Shown: positions 42,223 through 50,544 of the stretch, piece by piece
Numbering within the stretch: position 1 is the first letter of the stretch
Layout of the letters: each line of letters starts with the position of its first letter
Notes under the pieces: generated by a model
What the model was told of the DNA's origin: nothing
The model's input: the letters and a program-made list of their open reading frames with translations, nothing else
Database searches by the model: none
Assembly: GCF_900142015.1 (NCBI RefSeq)
Contig: NZ_FQZN01000021.1
Span: 47,868 to 111,867 of the forward strand
Direction: 5' to 3'
Origin: Bacteroides stercorirosoris
GTDB lineage: Bacteria; Bacteroidota; Bacteroidia; Bacteroidales; Bacteroidaceae
Length of the DNA stretch: 64,000 bases
Position numbers and translations under genes: made by a program

Positions 42223-42298
42223 TGGTGGTGCCACCAGGAATCGAACCGGGGACACAAGGATTTTCAGTCCTTTGCTCTACCAACTGAGCTATGGCACC
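42223..42298 (-). tRNA. tRNA-Phe (anticodon GAA)
   Basis: The minus strand folds into a full cloverleaf: acceptor GGTGCCA/TGGCACC, D-arm AGCTC-AGTTGGTA-GAGC, anticodon stem with loop CTGAAAA giving GAA, T-arm CCCCG-GTTCGAT-TCCTGG region, discriminator A, and an encoded CCA at 42223-42225. Length 76. It lies beside the ICE integrase with its 3' end facing the element, a common arrangement for tRNA-targeting integrases, but no second copy of the 3' end was seen in the window. Confidence 0.95.
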
Positions 42299-42365
42299 AT
42301 GTTTTCTCTTTTGCGGTTGCAAAGGTAGTGAAAGTTTTGGACTATGCAAGAGCTTTGGGAATAAA

Positions 42366-42405
42366 AAACGCTGATAAATGCCTATGTGGCTAATTATCAG
42401 CGTTT
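42366..42405. terminator. Terminator after thiL
   Basis: AAACGCTGATAA (42366-42377) pairs exactly with TTATCAGCGTTT (42394-42405); A- and T-rich flanks on both sides. It ends the minus-strand thiL operon about 35 bases after its stop and separates it from the tRNA. Confidence 0.85.
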
Positions 42406-42439
42406 ATATTTTCTCTAAAAAGAGAGAAAAAGTCGATTT

Positions 42440-43513
42440 CTACTCAGTTTCTCCGTTTTCGTCTGCTTTTTCTTCTTCGGATGTTTCTCCTTTCAGTGGA
42501 TTCCAGCCTTGTGCTTTCAGTTCAAACTCCTGACCGTCGCGGGTAATTAACGCACAACCTAACTCCGGTTTGGTGATATGCCCGATTAGTTTTACCCCTT
42601 CCATTTCTGAAACCTTCTCATGGTCGGCAATGGGAACGGTGAACAACAATTCGTAGTCCTCACCACCATTCAGAGCACAAGTAGTCAGATTCATATTAAA
42701 CTCTTCAGCCATGACAGCCGTCTGATAATCAATGGGGATATGCTCCTCGTAGACACGGCAACCCACTTTGCTTTGCGTACAGATATGCAACAATTCAGAA
42801 GATAAACCATCGGAAATGTCCATCATGGAAGTGGGTTGGATGCCCTCTTCTGCCAGCTTTTCAATAATGTCACGACGAGCCTCCGGTTTCAATTGGCGTT
42901 CCAGAAGATATTCTTTGCCGGAAAAATCAGGCTGTAAATCGGTATTGCCTTTGAGAGCAATCTTCTCGCGCTCTAATAATTGTAATCCCATGTACGCGGC
43001 ACCCAAGTCACCGGTCACACAAACCAGATCCGTCTCTTTGGCACCATTTCGGTAAACTACTTTATCTTTGTCTGCTTCGCCGATACAAGTGATACTGATT
43101 GCCAGTCCCGTAAGAGAAGACGAAGTATCTCCACCTACGATGTCCACATCATATTCCTCGCATGCCAGACGGATACCGGCATACAACTCCTCTATATCTT
43201 CTACAGAGAAACGTTTGGAAAGGGCCAGGGAAACCGTTATCTGCTTCGGCGTGCCGTTCATGGCATAGATATCGGAGAAGTTCACGATGGTAGCTTTATA
43301 GCCCAAATGTTTCAGCGGGACATAGACTAAATCGAAATGTACACCTTCCATCAGCAAGTCAGTGGTAATCAGCACTTGCTTTTCGGCAGGGTAGGAGAGT
43401 ACGGCGGCATCATCGCCCACACCATACCGGCTCGATTCATTTTTCAGTTCAATGCCTTCGGTGAGGCGGCGGATGAGGCCGAATTCACCGAGGCTTGCTA
43501 TTTCTGTTCTCAT
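42440..43513 (-). CDS. thiL: Thiamine-monophosphate kinase
   Basis: A 357-residue enzyme of the PurM/ThiL fold that phosphorylates thiamine monophosphate to the active cofactor thiamine diphosphate. Key phrases: SSRYGVGDDAAVL (metal and ATP site), TTDLLMEGVHFDL, VNFSDIYAMNG, VGGDTSSS and MDISDGLSSEL, all diagnostic of the family. The start at 43513 gives the normal start just before EFGLI; the longer frame upstream lies over the next gene. It follows the PNP gene by two bases. A charged, Glu-rich tail (GETSEEEKADENGETE) is an extension beyond the core. Confidence 0.93.
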   Translation of the reverse strand: MRTEIASLGEFGLIRRLTEGIELKNESSRYGVGDDAAVLSYPAEKQVLITTDLLMEGVHFDLVYVPLKHLGYKATIVNFSDIYAMNGTPKQITVSLALSKRFSVEDIEELYAGIRLACEEYDVDIVGGDTSSSLTGLAISITCIGEADKDKVVYRNGAKETDLVCVTGDLGAAYMGLQLLEREKIALKGNTDLQPDFSGKEYLLERQLKPEARRDIIEKLAEEGIQPTSMMDISDGLSSELLHICTQSKVGCRVYEEHIPIDYQTAVMAEEFNMNLTTCALNGGEDYELLFTVPIADHEKVSEMEGVKLIGHITKPELGCALITRDGQEFELKAQGWNPLKGETSEEEKADENGETE

Positions 43514-43515
43514 GA

Positions 43516-44331
43516 TTACGCTCTGTTTATCAATTCTCTCATAATCTCCGTCATTTTCGGCTGGGCGGCGTCGGCAGCTTTCTGCACTTCTTCGTGCGTC
43601 ACTTCCACGATCTTGCCTTCCACACCGAGGTCGGTGATTACAGAGATACCAAACACTTTGATTCCACAATGGTTCGCAACAATCACTTCCGGCACTGTAG
43701 ACATACCCACTGCATCCGCACCGAAGATATGGAACAATTTATATTCAGCCGGCGTCTCAAACGTCGGGCCTTGTGTGCCGACGTATACACCATGTTGCAC
43801 TTTGATACCCTTTTCCGCGGCAATTGCATCAGCCTTACGAATCATTTCCTTATTGTATGCCTCACTCATATCCGGGAAACGTGGTCCGTACGGAATATTC
43901 TTGCCGCGCAACGGATGTTCGGGGAAGTAATTGATATGGTCTGTAATAATCATCAGGTCGCCGATTTCAAAATCCGGGTTTGTGCCGCCGCTCGCATTGG
44001 AAACGAACAGGGTCTTGATGCCCAACTCACGCATCACACGTACGGGGAATGTCACTTCCTTCATCGAGTAACCTTCATAGTAATGGAAACGGCCTTGCAT
44101 TGCCATGATATCCTTGTTACCCAGCTTGCCGAATATCAGCTTTCCGCTGTGTCCTTCTACCGTCGATACGGGGAAGTTCGGTATTTCCTCATACCTTATT
44201 TCGTACTTCTCGGTGATTTCAGTGGCAAGACTGCCTAAACCGGTTCCGAGGATAATCGCTGTCTCTGGTTGTGTGTGCATCCTACCTTTCAGGTAAGCCG
44301 CTGTTTCTTGAATGAGCTCTAACATAGCCAA
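43516..44331 (-). CDS. punA: Purine-nucleoside phosphorylase
   Basis: A 271-residue enzyme that splits purine nucleosides with phosphate in the salvage pathway. It has the phosphate-binding GTGLGSL and the H of GHSGKL, the phrase GRFHYYEGY, and base-binding VSNASGGTNPDFE with VGMSTVPEVIVANH, all typical of the trimeric PNP class. Starts at 44331 and 44325 are both possible. It overlaps the end of lpxK by 50 bases, so the genes are translationally linked. Confidence 0.93.
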   Translation of the reverse strand: MAMLELIQETAAYLKGRMHTQPETAIILGTGLGSLATEITEKYEIRYEEIPNFPVSTVEGHSGKLIFGKLGNKDIMAMQGRFHYYEGYSMKEVTFPVRVMRELGIKTLFVSNASGGTNPDFEIGDLMIITDHINYFPEHPLRGKNIPYGPRFPDMSEAYNKEMIRKADAIAAEKGIKVQHGVYVGTQGPTFETPAEYKLFHIFGADAVGMSTVPEVIVANHCGIKVFGISVITDLGVEGKIVEVTHEEVQKAADAAQPKMTEIMRELINRA

Positions 44332-45385
44332 TAATATTTTGGTTAAATATATGTTGTTGATTTTGTAAGAATTCTATCTCTATCGGCAAAACGTACAAGT
44401 ACGGTTTCAACGCTTCGGTCAGTGCCGGATGGTGTTGCAGCCTTGTCGCATCCTTCTCTGTGGTGACAATCAGCTTCTTTTCTCCTTCCAGGTATTCGAA
44501 GCGTTCCTTTATCAATTGCAGGTCTTTATGGCTGAAATCGTGATGGTCGTCAAACTGGTATAAATCCACGTGGGGGGTATGTACTTTCAGTTTCTCCACC
44601 AATGTGGCAGGCGAGGCAATTCCCGTCACCAGCAATACCCGTTCGTCTTTTCTGAGCGAAGCAAGTGCCCGCCGTTTCTCTCCGAAGAGCGAGGTTAGTG
44701 CACCATACCTGAACGATGAAAAATAAAGTTGCTGATACGGATACAGTTTCAGTCTTTTCGTGATGATATTGAAGTCTATCGGTTTGATGTCCTCCGGGCA
44801 TTTTGTCACGATTACGATATGTGCCCGGTTCTTGCCGTCTTCCGGTTCACGCAGATGCCCTGCCGGAAGCAGTGTGTCGTCTGAAAACAGTCTGTGGAAA
44901 TCCGTCAGCAATATGTTCAGCCCCGCTTTTACATGCCGGTGCTGAAAGGCATCATCCAGTAACACCACATCCACTTTGGGATTTTCCAGTTTCATCAACT
45001 GTTCTATGCCGTGGCAACGATTCTCGTCCACAGCCACCCGTATATCGGGAAATTTTGTTTTTATCTGATAAGGCTCGTCGCCGATGCGCTTTACGTCTGT
45101 TTCGTCCGTAGCCAGCACGTATCCTTTGCTTTTCCGTTTGTAACCCCGGCTCAGCATGGCTACGTGCGCTCCCGTTTGTTGTAACAACTTGATAAGATAC
45201 TCCGTGTGTGGCGTCTTGCCCGTACCGCCCACGGCAAGGTTTCCGACGCATACCACAGGTACGTCAAAACTCTTTGACCGGTAATATCCCCAATCAAAGA
45301 GTTTGTTTCGCAGGTATACCCCTATCCCGTAAAGCCACGAGACGGGGTATAGCCAATAGTGTATCTTAACAAGCGGTTCTTCCAT
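44282..45385 (-). CDS. lpxK: Tetraacyldisaccharide 4'-kinase (lipid A synthesis)
   Basis: A 367-residue membrane-associated kinase that phosphorylates the 4' position of the lipid A precursor. P-loop GNLAVGGTGKTPHTEYL and the family phrases LSRGYKRKSKGY, GDEPYQ, VLLDDAFQHRHV and LLPAGHLREP are all present. An N-terminal hydrophobic stretch (YPVSWLYGIGVYLRNKLFDW) fits the usual membrane helix. It lies 12 bases after sppA in the same direction. The last 50 bases overlap the PNP gene. Confidence 0.95.
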   Translation of the reverse strand: MEEPLVKIHYWLYPVSWLYGIGVYLRNKLFDWGYYRSKSFDVPVVCVGNLAVGGTGKTPHTEYLIKLLQQTGAHVAMLSRGYKRKSKGYVLATDETDVKRIGDEPYQIKTKFPDIRVAVDENRCHGIEQLMKLENPKVDVVLLDDAFQHRHVKAGLNILLTDFHRLFSDDTLLPAGHLREPEDGKNRAHIVIVTKCPEDIKPIDFNIITKRLKLYPYQQLYFSSFRYGALTSLFGEKRRALASLRKDERVLLVTGIASPATLVEKLKVHTPHVDLYQFDDHHDFSHKDLQLIKERFEYLEGEKKLIVTTEKDATRLQHHPALTEALKPYLYVLPIEIEFLQNQQHIFNQNIIGYVRAHSRNSGLPER

Positions 45386-45397
45386 CCACTCCTTTCT

Positions 45398-47167
45398 TTA
45401 ATTGATGTTCAACTCAAACGGAACGCGTGCCTGAATCTTATCGTAATTCTCGAAATTGTTCAGCCAGTTGAACTGGTTATAGATTTCGCTGACTTTGCCT
45501 TTCAGCATACGTGATTGGATATATCCACCCGGATTCGTATCCATCAGCGTTTCAAAGAAACTCTTCTTGCCCGGATAAGACATCACGGTGTATGCTTCCA
45601 GTCCGGCTTTTCCGATGGCCATTTCCAGCGCTTTGTCCAGTCCGCCCAGTTCGTCCACCAAGCCCAGTTCTTTGGCTTTGGCACCTGTCCATACACGGCC
45701 TTCGGCTATTTTCTTGATTTCATCCGTTGTCATACCACGACCCTCAGCACAGCGTTTCACGAACAGTTCGTAACCCTCGTTCACCATATTCTGCATCAAA
45801 GCCTTTTCACCGTCGTTCAGCGGACGTCCCATCATGCCGAAGTCAGCATACGTATTTGTCTTGACTGCATCGAATGAAAGACCGATCTTATCCGTCAACC
45901 CCTTCACGTTGGGGAACATACCGAAGATACCGATAGAACCTGTCAGTGTTGTCGGGTCAGCCACGATGCTGTCCGCATTACAAGAGATGTAGTAACCGCC
46001 TGAAGCAGCATAGTCACCCATTGAAACAATCACAGGCTTTTCTTTCTTCAACTCAGTCACTGCATACCAGATTTGTTCCGAACCGTAAGCACTACCACCC
46101 GGAGAGTTCACGCGCAGCACTACGGCTTTCACATCTTCATCATCTTTCAACTTACGCAAGTCGCGGATTACTTTATCGGAATTGATTCCTTCTTCGCTAC
46201 CAGCGCGGGAACTTCCACCGTCGATGGCTCCGTATGCATAATACACGGCAACGATATTTCCGCTCTTGTCCTTCGGAACATTCTTTTTCACGTTTATCAT
46301 ATCTTTCAGGGTCAGTACCGGCATGCGGTCATCCTCATCAATGCCGACCATGGTCTTCAGATAATTGCGCACATCATTCTTATATACTAATGTATCGGTA
46401 AGTCCGTACTCCAGACAATCTTCTGCCGGATAGAACATCAGCATCTTGTCTGCAGCTTCATTCAGTTTTTCTTTGCTCACGCCTCTTGATTCGGAAACAT
46501 CGCTCAACATCTGGTCCCAGATACCATTCAGGAATACACTCACCTGTTCACGGTTGGCAGGGCTCATTTCTGTGGAGATGAACGGCTCAACTGCTGATTT
46601 GTAAGTACCTACTTTGAATACCTGCATCTCAACACCGATTTTGTCCAGCAAATCTTTGTAGAAAATCGGAGTGGAAGCCAGACCGTACCAGCCGACTGAG
46701 CCTTGAGGATTCAACAGCACTTTGTCGGCCACACTTGCCAGATAGTAAAGACGCTGTGTATATTGGTCGCCGTAAGCTACTACGAACTTACCGCTGGTCT
46801 TGAAGTCGGCCAATGCTTTGCGAATCTCTTCCAGTGAGGCGAAACCTATGCCCAGGGTTCCGGCTTGCAGGTAAATACCCTTGATGTTTTCATTCTCTTT
46901 AGCCTTTTGGATAGACGAAAGGATGTCATCCAACCCGTATGTTGTTTCATCTTCGCTCAGGAAAATGTCGAACGGATTGTCCTGACTGCGTTCGGAGAGC
47001 ATGCCTCTCAGGTCGAGCATCATCACCGAGTTCTTACGTACCTGAGTTTCAGACTCTGATGAGGACAGCATACCAAATACTATCAGAATACTGACGAAAA
47101 ACAACACGACGCTTGACACTATTATACCGGTAATGGTGGCCAGCGTAAATTTAAAAAAATCTTTCAT
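45398..47167 (-). CDS. sppA: Signal peptide peptidase SppA, 67-kDa type
   Basis: A 589-residue membrane serine protease that degrades cleaved signal peptides. One N-terminal helix (about 7-33) anchors it. The two tandem halves of the long SppA type are both seen: the catalytic lysine region (VAYGDQYTQRLYYLASVADK) in the first and the serine nucleophile region (SMGDYAASGGYYIS, then TLTGSIG) in the second. VNSPGGSAYGSEQIW is the conserved substrate-binding motif. It heads the sppA-lpxK-PNP-thiL run. A TATCTTTG -7 box lies about 40 bases before the start. Confidence 0.95.
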   Translation of the reverse strand: MKDFFKFTLATITGIIVSSVVLFFVSILIVFGMLSSSESETQVRKNSVMMLDLRGMLSERSQDNPFDIFLSEDETTYGLDDILSSIQKAKENENIKGIYLQAGTLGIGFASLEEIRKALADFKTSGKFVVAYGDQYTQRLYYLASVADKVLLNPQGSVGWYGLASTPIFYKDLLDKIGVEMQVFKVGTYKSAVEPFISTEMSPANREQVSVFLNGIWDQMLSDVSESRGVSKEKLNEAADKMLMFYPAEDCLEYGLTDTLVYKNDVRNYLKTMVGIDEDDRMPVLTLKDMINVKKNVPKDKSGNIVAVYYAYGAIDGGSSRAGSEEGINSDKVIRDLRKLKDDEDVKAVVLRVNSPGGSAYGSEQIWYAVTELKKEKPVIVSMGDYAASGGYYISCNADSIVADPTTLTGSIGIFGMFPNVKGLTDKIGLSFDAVKTNTYADFGMMGRPLNDGEKALMQNMVNEGYELFVKRCAEGRGMTTDEIKKIAEGRVWTGAKAKELGLVDELGGLDKALEMAIGKAGLEAYTVMSYPGKKSFFETLMDTNPGGYIQSRMLKGKVSEIYNQFNWLNNFENYDKIQARVPFELNIN

Positions 47168-47790
47168 TGCATTTATTGTTTTTTGTATGCTAACTTATAA
47201 AAGCTAACAAAGATAAATAATTGAGTTGATATTTACCCTATCTGTCGCAAGCTTTTTATTTTAGTCACACTTTCTAAATAGAAAATTAGTATAAGGAATA
47301 AAGATGTATTGAAATCCGCGAGCGAATCCGCTATAACGCAATAGGCAAACCCCGTGTCGGCCGTTTTAGCCAAACCTGTTCCGATTAGTTTGACAGGCCC
47401 TGTGAACTATTAGTCTCGAGACTCTGAAGAAACCTTTTTTTTATCTTGCGAATTCGATTTTCTTCTTTTATCCCCTATTCTTTTTAAATCCGGATTTTCT
47501 ATGTTACAAATTCGGTTTAATCTATCAAAACTAAGGGGGGTAAAACACTTTGTATGTAAAGTATGGAAGGTCTGAATGAGGCTGGAACGCCGATGTATAG
47601 GGAGATTGAAGCGAATTACACAGTATGAAGGATATCAAAACGATTCGTGTCTTTTGGGTTACATAAGAGTTACAGTAAACGGAATATAAAAGGGTTCTAA
47701 ACAGTTATAAGTTACATTTAAATAAAATGAGGGCTGAATTGATGCTTTTTGAGGCGCAATTCAGCCTTTTTTCTTTGTAGGGCATAGAAT
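47168..47790. other. Intergenic region upstream of sppA
   Basis: About 620 bases between sppA and the small gene at 47791. It holds a minus-strand -7 element TATCTTTG (47208-47215) for sppA and a terminator stem at 47731-47773. Nothing else is recognised: short frames are unsupported and the base composition is AT-rich and irregular, as in decayed sequence. Confidence 0.5.
47731..47773. terminator. Rho-independent terminator-like stem
   Basis: GGCTGAATTG (47732-47741) pairs with CAATTCAGCC (47757-47766), followed by TTTTTT on the plus strand and an A/T-rich flank on the other. It lies just after the end of the minus-strand gene at 47791 and can serve it. Confidence 0.75.
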
Positions 47791-48000
47791 CTACTCCTGA
47801 GTACTACGAATAAGGTGGGATTGTTTGATAATGGCTCTACGGGTTATCTTGACGCCACCATCGTATAAACCGGCATGGAGTAGTGAGCTTTGTTTTATGC
47901 CTATTTGAGCCGCGTTTAGAACGGTATAAATGGCACTGATGCTACCGAAATAATAGTCTTTCTTCTCGAAAATGAGGTGTACATGGATGATCTTGGTCAT
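47791..48000 (-). CDS. Small conserved-looking hypothetical protein
   Basis: A 69-residue protein (MTKIIHVHLIFEKKDYYFGS, then AIYTVLNAAQIGIKQSSLLH) ending in a basic region with ITRRAIIKQS. It has its own -7 box (TATCTTTG at 48028-48035 on the minus strand) and terminator, so it is probably a single-gene unit. I recall similar short proteins in other Bacteroides, but no function is known. It may bind DNA or act as a small regulator; this is a guess. Confidence 0.6.
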   Translation of the reverse strand: MTKIIHVHLIFEKKDYYFGSISAIYTVLNAAQIGIKQSSLLHAGLYDGGVKITRRAIIKQSHLIRSTQE

Positions 48001-48472
48001 ATTGTTAGTATTTAGAAGTTTCTAATGCAAAGATATTCCGAATAATAATTATATAGAAGTATTTGGGCTAAAAATATGTACTGTTTAGAGCGTTTAAATA
48101 GCCTCCTTGTTTGGATGATCCGAAATTAGTAAATAGAGAAATTTTTAATGGTGGTCTGCGAAGTGGGGAAGTGTTAAATATGAGTTGGGGATACTGTTGG
48201 GGATATTAAGTTGGGGATACTTTTATGTCTATATAGTTTACCTTTATAAAAGTTGGGGATACTTTTTGACCCTGTTTTTTTGCGTGTTTTGGATGTGATG
48301 TTTCTTTTGAGATAATGTTTTGCGGCGTTTTAATAACTATTTATAGGGGGATAGTATAGTAGTTTTTAGAAGTGTTGATATTGCAAAGCTTGCATAAGTG
48401 GTTGATTTGTAGTATCTATTAGCGTAATAAGTGGTATTTTAGCGACGTAAACGTGTGTGCGTCGCTAAATAT
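48001..48472. other. AT-rich intergenic region before the tRNA
   Basis: About 470 bases without a gene. It holds the promoter of the small gene at 47791, the four-copy GTTGGGGATACT repeat (48184-48263) and, at 48441-48466, a hairpin AGCGACG/CGTCGCT directly before the tRNA. Confidence 0.5.
48184..48263 (+). repeat. Four copies of GTTGGGGATACT
   Basis: Copies at 48184, 48196, 48210 and 48252; the second ends ATT instead of ACT. The third and fourth share 17 bases (AAGTTGGGGATACTTTT). Spacing is 12, 14 and 42 bases. The role is unknown: iteron-like protein sites, or transposase sites at the prophage left end. Confidence 0.6.
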
Positions 48473-48545
48473 CGCAGGATAGAGCAGTAGGTAGCTCGCA
48501 TGGTTCATACCCATGAGGTCACAAGTTCGAGCCTTGTTCCTGCCA
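48473..48545 (+). tRNA. tRNA-Met (anticodon CAT), initiator-like but atypical
   Basis: The sequence folds into a cloverleaf: D-arm GAGC/GCTC, anticodon stem CATGG/CCATG with loop TTCATAC, T-arm ACAAG/CTTGT. Acceptor bases 2-7 pair but C1 faces C72, a first-pair mismatch as in initiator tRNAs, and the D-stem has A11-T24, another initiator mark. The anticodon stem has only two of the three G-C pairs expected. CCA is not encoded. Initiator identity is likely but not certain. Confidence 0.8.
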
Positions 48546-48865
48546 CAAAGTTTATTGAAGGTGTTGGTAACGTTCCCGCTGATCAGGACTCCGACTGAGG
48601 GATAAAACGTACGGAGATTTAAGGTTATTGATTGATTGTTGATGGAAAATGCTCCCGGTGATTGTACCGGGAGCTTAATTGCAAGTTTATGACAGATTAT
48701 ATATTAAAAGTCAACGTCCTGATGTTACTTATATTTGCCAGAATAAGAAACATTAAGGTTAATACTAAAGGAGTTATGCTATTTTTGCCGGATGTATTTA
48801 AGGTAACTATAAGATTGTGTTTTGATATATTACGCTTGTTTCTATTTATTATATATCCTATTATA
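48546..48865. other. Region between tRNA-Met and the prophage cargo gene
   Basis: About 320 bases. It holds a hairpin GCTCCCGGT/ACCGGGAGC (48651-48674), a possible tRNA or prophage terminator. An AT-rich hydrophobic frame starting at 48689 on the plus strand overlaps the next gene's end and is probably chance. The prophage left end is expected here or just to the left but was not pinned. Confidence 0.4.
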
Positions 48866-49825
48866 TTATTCAGCATCTCCCTCTTGTTCTTCATTTATTT
48901 CTCCATTATAATTTTCAGTTGTCAGTAGACCAATTGGTGTAAATGGTAGAGATTTATCTTCAAATCTTGGATAAAGATTTTCTGTTTCTTGGGTAGCAAT
49001 TAAAGATGGATGTATCTCACCACCAGCTTTTAATAACTTTATTAATTCTGATAATGACGTGCTTAGTCTATCAATGCGTTCATTGATATCGGTTTGACTA
49101 TCTTCTTGGTTTTTCTTTTCGAAATATTTATTATTCAATTCTGCAGCTTTTTCCAAAGCTTCTTTCTTTATGGTTTTCTCTTCCAATTCTTTTATCGTTA
49201 TCTTTTTGATTTGGCAATCCAAATCTAATGATTGAATTGTTTTAAAAGATTCTACAACTCCCAACACTTTTTTTAGTATGACAAAAGCGGTACTTACTAA
49301 TCCACCAATCATAAGGACAGCTTCTATTACTCCAACATCAATTATTAACCAATAAGAGCCATGGTCGAATTGCTTTACTCTTACTTCTCCTCCAACTTCT
49401 GGAATAACACGGGAAAGAGCTTTTTTTATAGTATTTCCAGCAGCTGCAAAATCTTTCAAATTATCAATTTGTGGAAGTTTTATATTAATAGTCGTTTCTG
49501 TTTCTTCTGTTGTAACATAATTGTTGATCCATTGATGAAGCATAACAATACTATAACTCAGCTTGTCGAATAAAGTTTTGTAAGCTTCATTTTGAGTACC
49601 ATTTAATATAAAACGATTGGTTATACTTGCATTTATTTGAGCCAATAAATCATCGTTACTGTCTTTAATATGCAAAAAGCCAATATGGTCTAACTCTCTA
49701 ATGGCAACTTTTACCTTTTGGATATCATCAATGTAGTAAGTGTTGTTGGTATTATTGGAACTGAATTTAGGATGAAAATTTTCATAGGCGATGTTTATAC
49801 TACGCTTTATATCTATTAGTCTCAT
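48866..49825 (-). CDS. Prophage cargo protein of unknown function, one membrane region
   Basis: A 319-residue protein. N-terminal half: helical and soluble (AIRELDHIGFLHIKDSNDDL). Around residues 170-205 lies a hydrophobic segment (VIEAVLMIGGLVSTAFVILK), followed by a lysine/glutamate-rich coiled coil (KKITIKELEEKTIKKEALEK) and an acidic tail. AT-rich, unlike the early phage genes. It is transcribed with the repressor, from the lysogen side, and lies between the prophage left end and the repressor. In Mu that place has no gene. Such genes are often lysogenic-conversion or exclusion functions, but no known family is recognised. Confidence 0.6.
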   Translation of the reverse strand: MRLIDIKRSINIAYENFHPKFSSNNTNNTYYIDDIQKVKVAIRELDHIGFLHIKDSNDDLLAQINASITNRFILNGTQNEAYKTLFDKLSYSIVMLHQWINNYVTTEETETTINIKLPQIDNLKDFAAAGNTIKKALSRVIPEVGGEVRVKQFDHGSYWLIIDVGVIEAVLMIGGLVSTAFVILKKVLGVVESFKTIQSLDLDCQIKKITIKELEEKTIKKEALEKAAELNNKYFEKKNQEDSQTDINERIDRLSTSLSELIKLLKAGGEIHPSLIATQETENLYPRFEDKSLPFTPIGLLTTENYNGEINEEQEGDAE

Positions 49826-49903
49826 ACCTTATTTCTTATTTAAAGGGTTGTTAATTGTCGTTTGAATTCTATGTATTGCTAAGTAGTTTGATTAGCAATA
49901 CGA

Positions 49904-50464
49904 TTACATTTTCCCAGCCGATAATTTCTTTGAGGAAGTAGGCTTTTTCGTGAGTGGGTAGCCTTCGCCATAGTCGCCAGATGAGTCGGAGGTAAAATTC
50001 TCGATGACTTCGTTTATCTTCATGTGATGGTCAGACTCCTTATTCTGAGATTGAGAGTGCTGGGCTTTCATGGCGGCAAGTTCTGCGGTCAGGGTACGGA
50101 GTTCAGACTGGAGGTGCTTGTTTTCGGCATCCTTCTGATCCAGTTTATCCATGAGGCGCATAGCTATAGCGTCAGAGGGTGCTGATACGGGTTCATTGGG
50201 TGTCGGAATATCCTTACGGAGCATAGAACCTTCACCAGATAGTAGCCACTTTAAGTCTATTGTATCAGAATATTCTGATAACGAGAAGCGCCGAAAGAAA
50301 TCATAGCTTGGTGCGGACTTCATGTTCATGACATCATAGACTGTCTGGGCGCGCTCATATCCAAGCTTTACAGCGAAACCATTGCGCGTGTCACCTGTAT
50401 ATTGCAGGATTTCTGCTATTCTTGCAGAAATTTCTGCATTTTTGTTTTCTTTTTCTTTGTTCAT
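49904..50464 (-). CDS. Prophage repressor-like HTH protein
   Basis: A 186-residue protein. Residues 10-55 form a helix-turn-helix of the XRE/CI type (NGFAVKLGYERAQTVYDVMN), followed by DLKWLLSGEGSM, a phrase typical of Bacteroides phage repressors. The C-terminal half is a coiled coil (KDAENKHLQSELRTLTAELA) for oligomerisation. It is transcribed away from the early genes. An 18-base palindrome lies inside its gene and a 12-base one at its start, both plausible operators for self-control. Confidence 0.8.
   Translation of the reverse strand: MNKEKENKNAEISARIAEILQYTGDTRNGFAVKLGYERAQTVYDVMNMKSAPSYDFFRRFSLSEYSDTIDLKWLLSGEGSMLRKDIPTPNEPVSAPSDAIAMRLMDKLDQKDAENKHLQSELRTLTAELAAMKAQHSQSQNKESDHHMKINEVIENFTSDSSGDYGEGYPLTKKPTSSKKLSAGKM
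50263..50280. promoter_or_regulatory. 18-bp palindrome inside the repressor gene (operator O2-like)
   Basis: TATCAGAATATTCTGATA reads identically on both strands. It lies in the repressor coding sequence, over the codons for EYSDT. The core CAGAATATTCTG is repeated at 50467-50478 before the start codon. Confidence 0.7.
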
Positions 50465-50466
50465 AT

Positions 50467-50478
50467 CAGAATATTCTG
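50467..50478. promoter_or_regulatory. 12-bp palindrome at the repressor start (operator O1-like)
   Basis: CAGAATATTCTG lies two bases beyond the repressor start codon, between the divergent repressor and early genes. With 50263-50280 it forms a pair of sites 200 bases apart, which would allow a repressor loop over the start of the gene. Confidence 0.7.
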
Positions 50479-50544
50479 TAAGTTTGCAGTGTGTTCAAAT
50501 GAAACAGCTCCAAAGATAAGAATAATTTTAATCAGTATTTAGAT

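Noticed and set aside
48689..48928. Hydrophobic plus-strand frame before the prophage cargo gene
   Set aside because: AT-rich sequence easily gives such frames; it overlaps the end of a longer supported gene and has no clear start signal.
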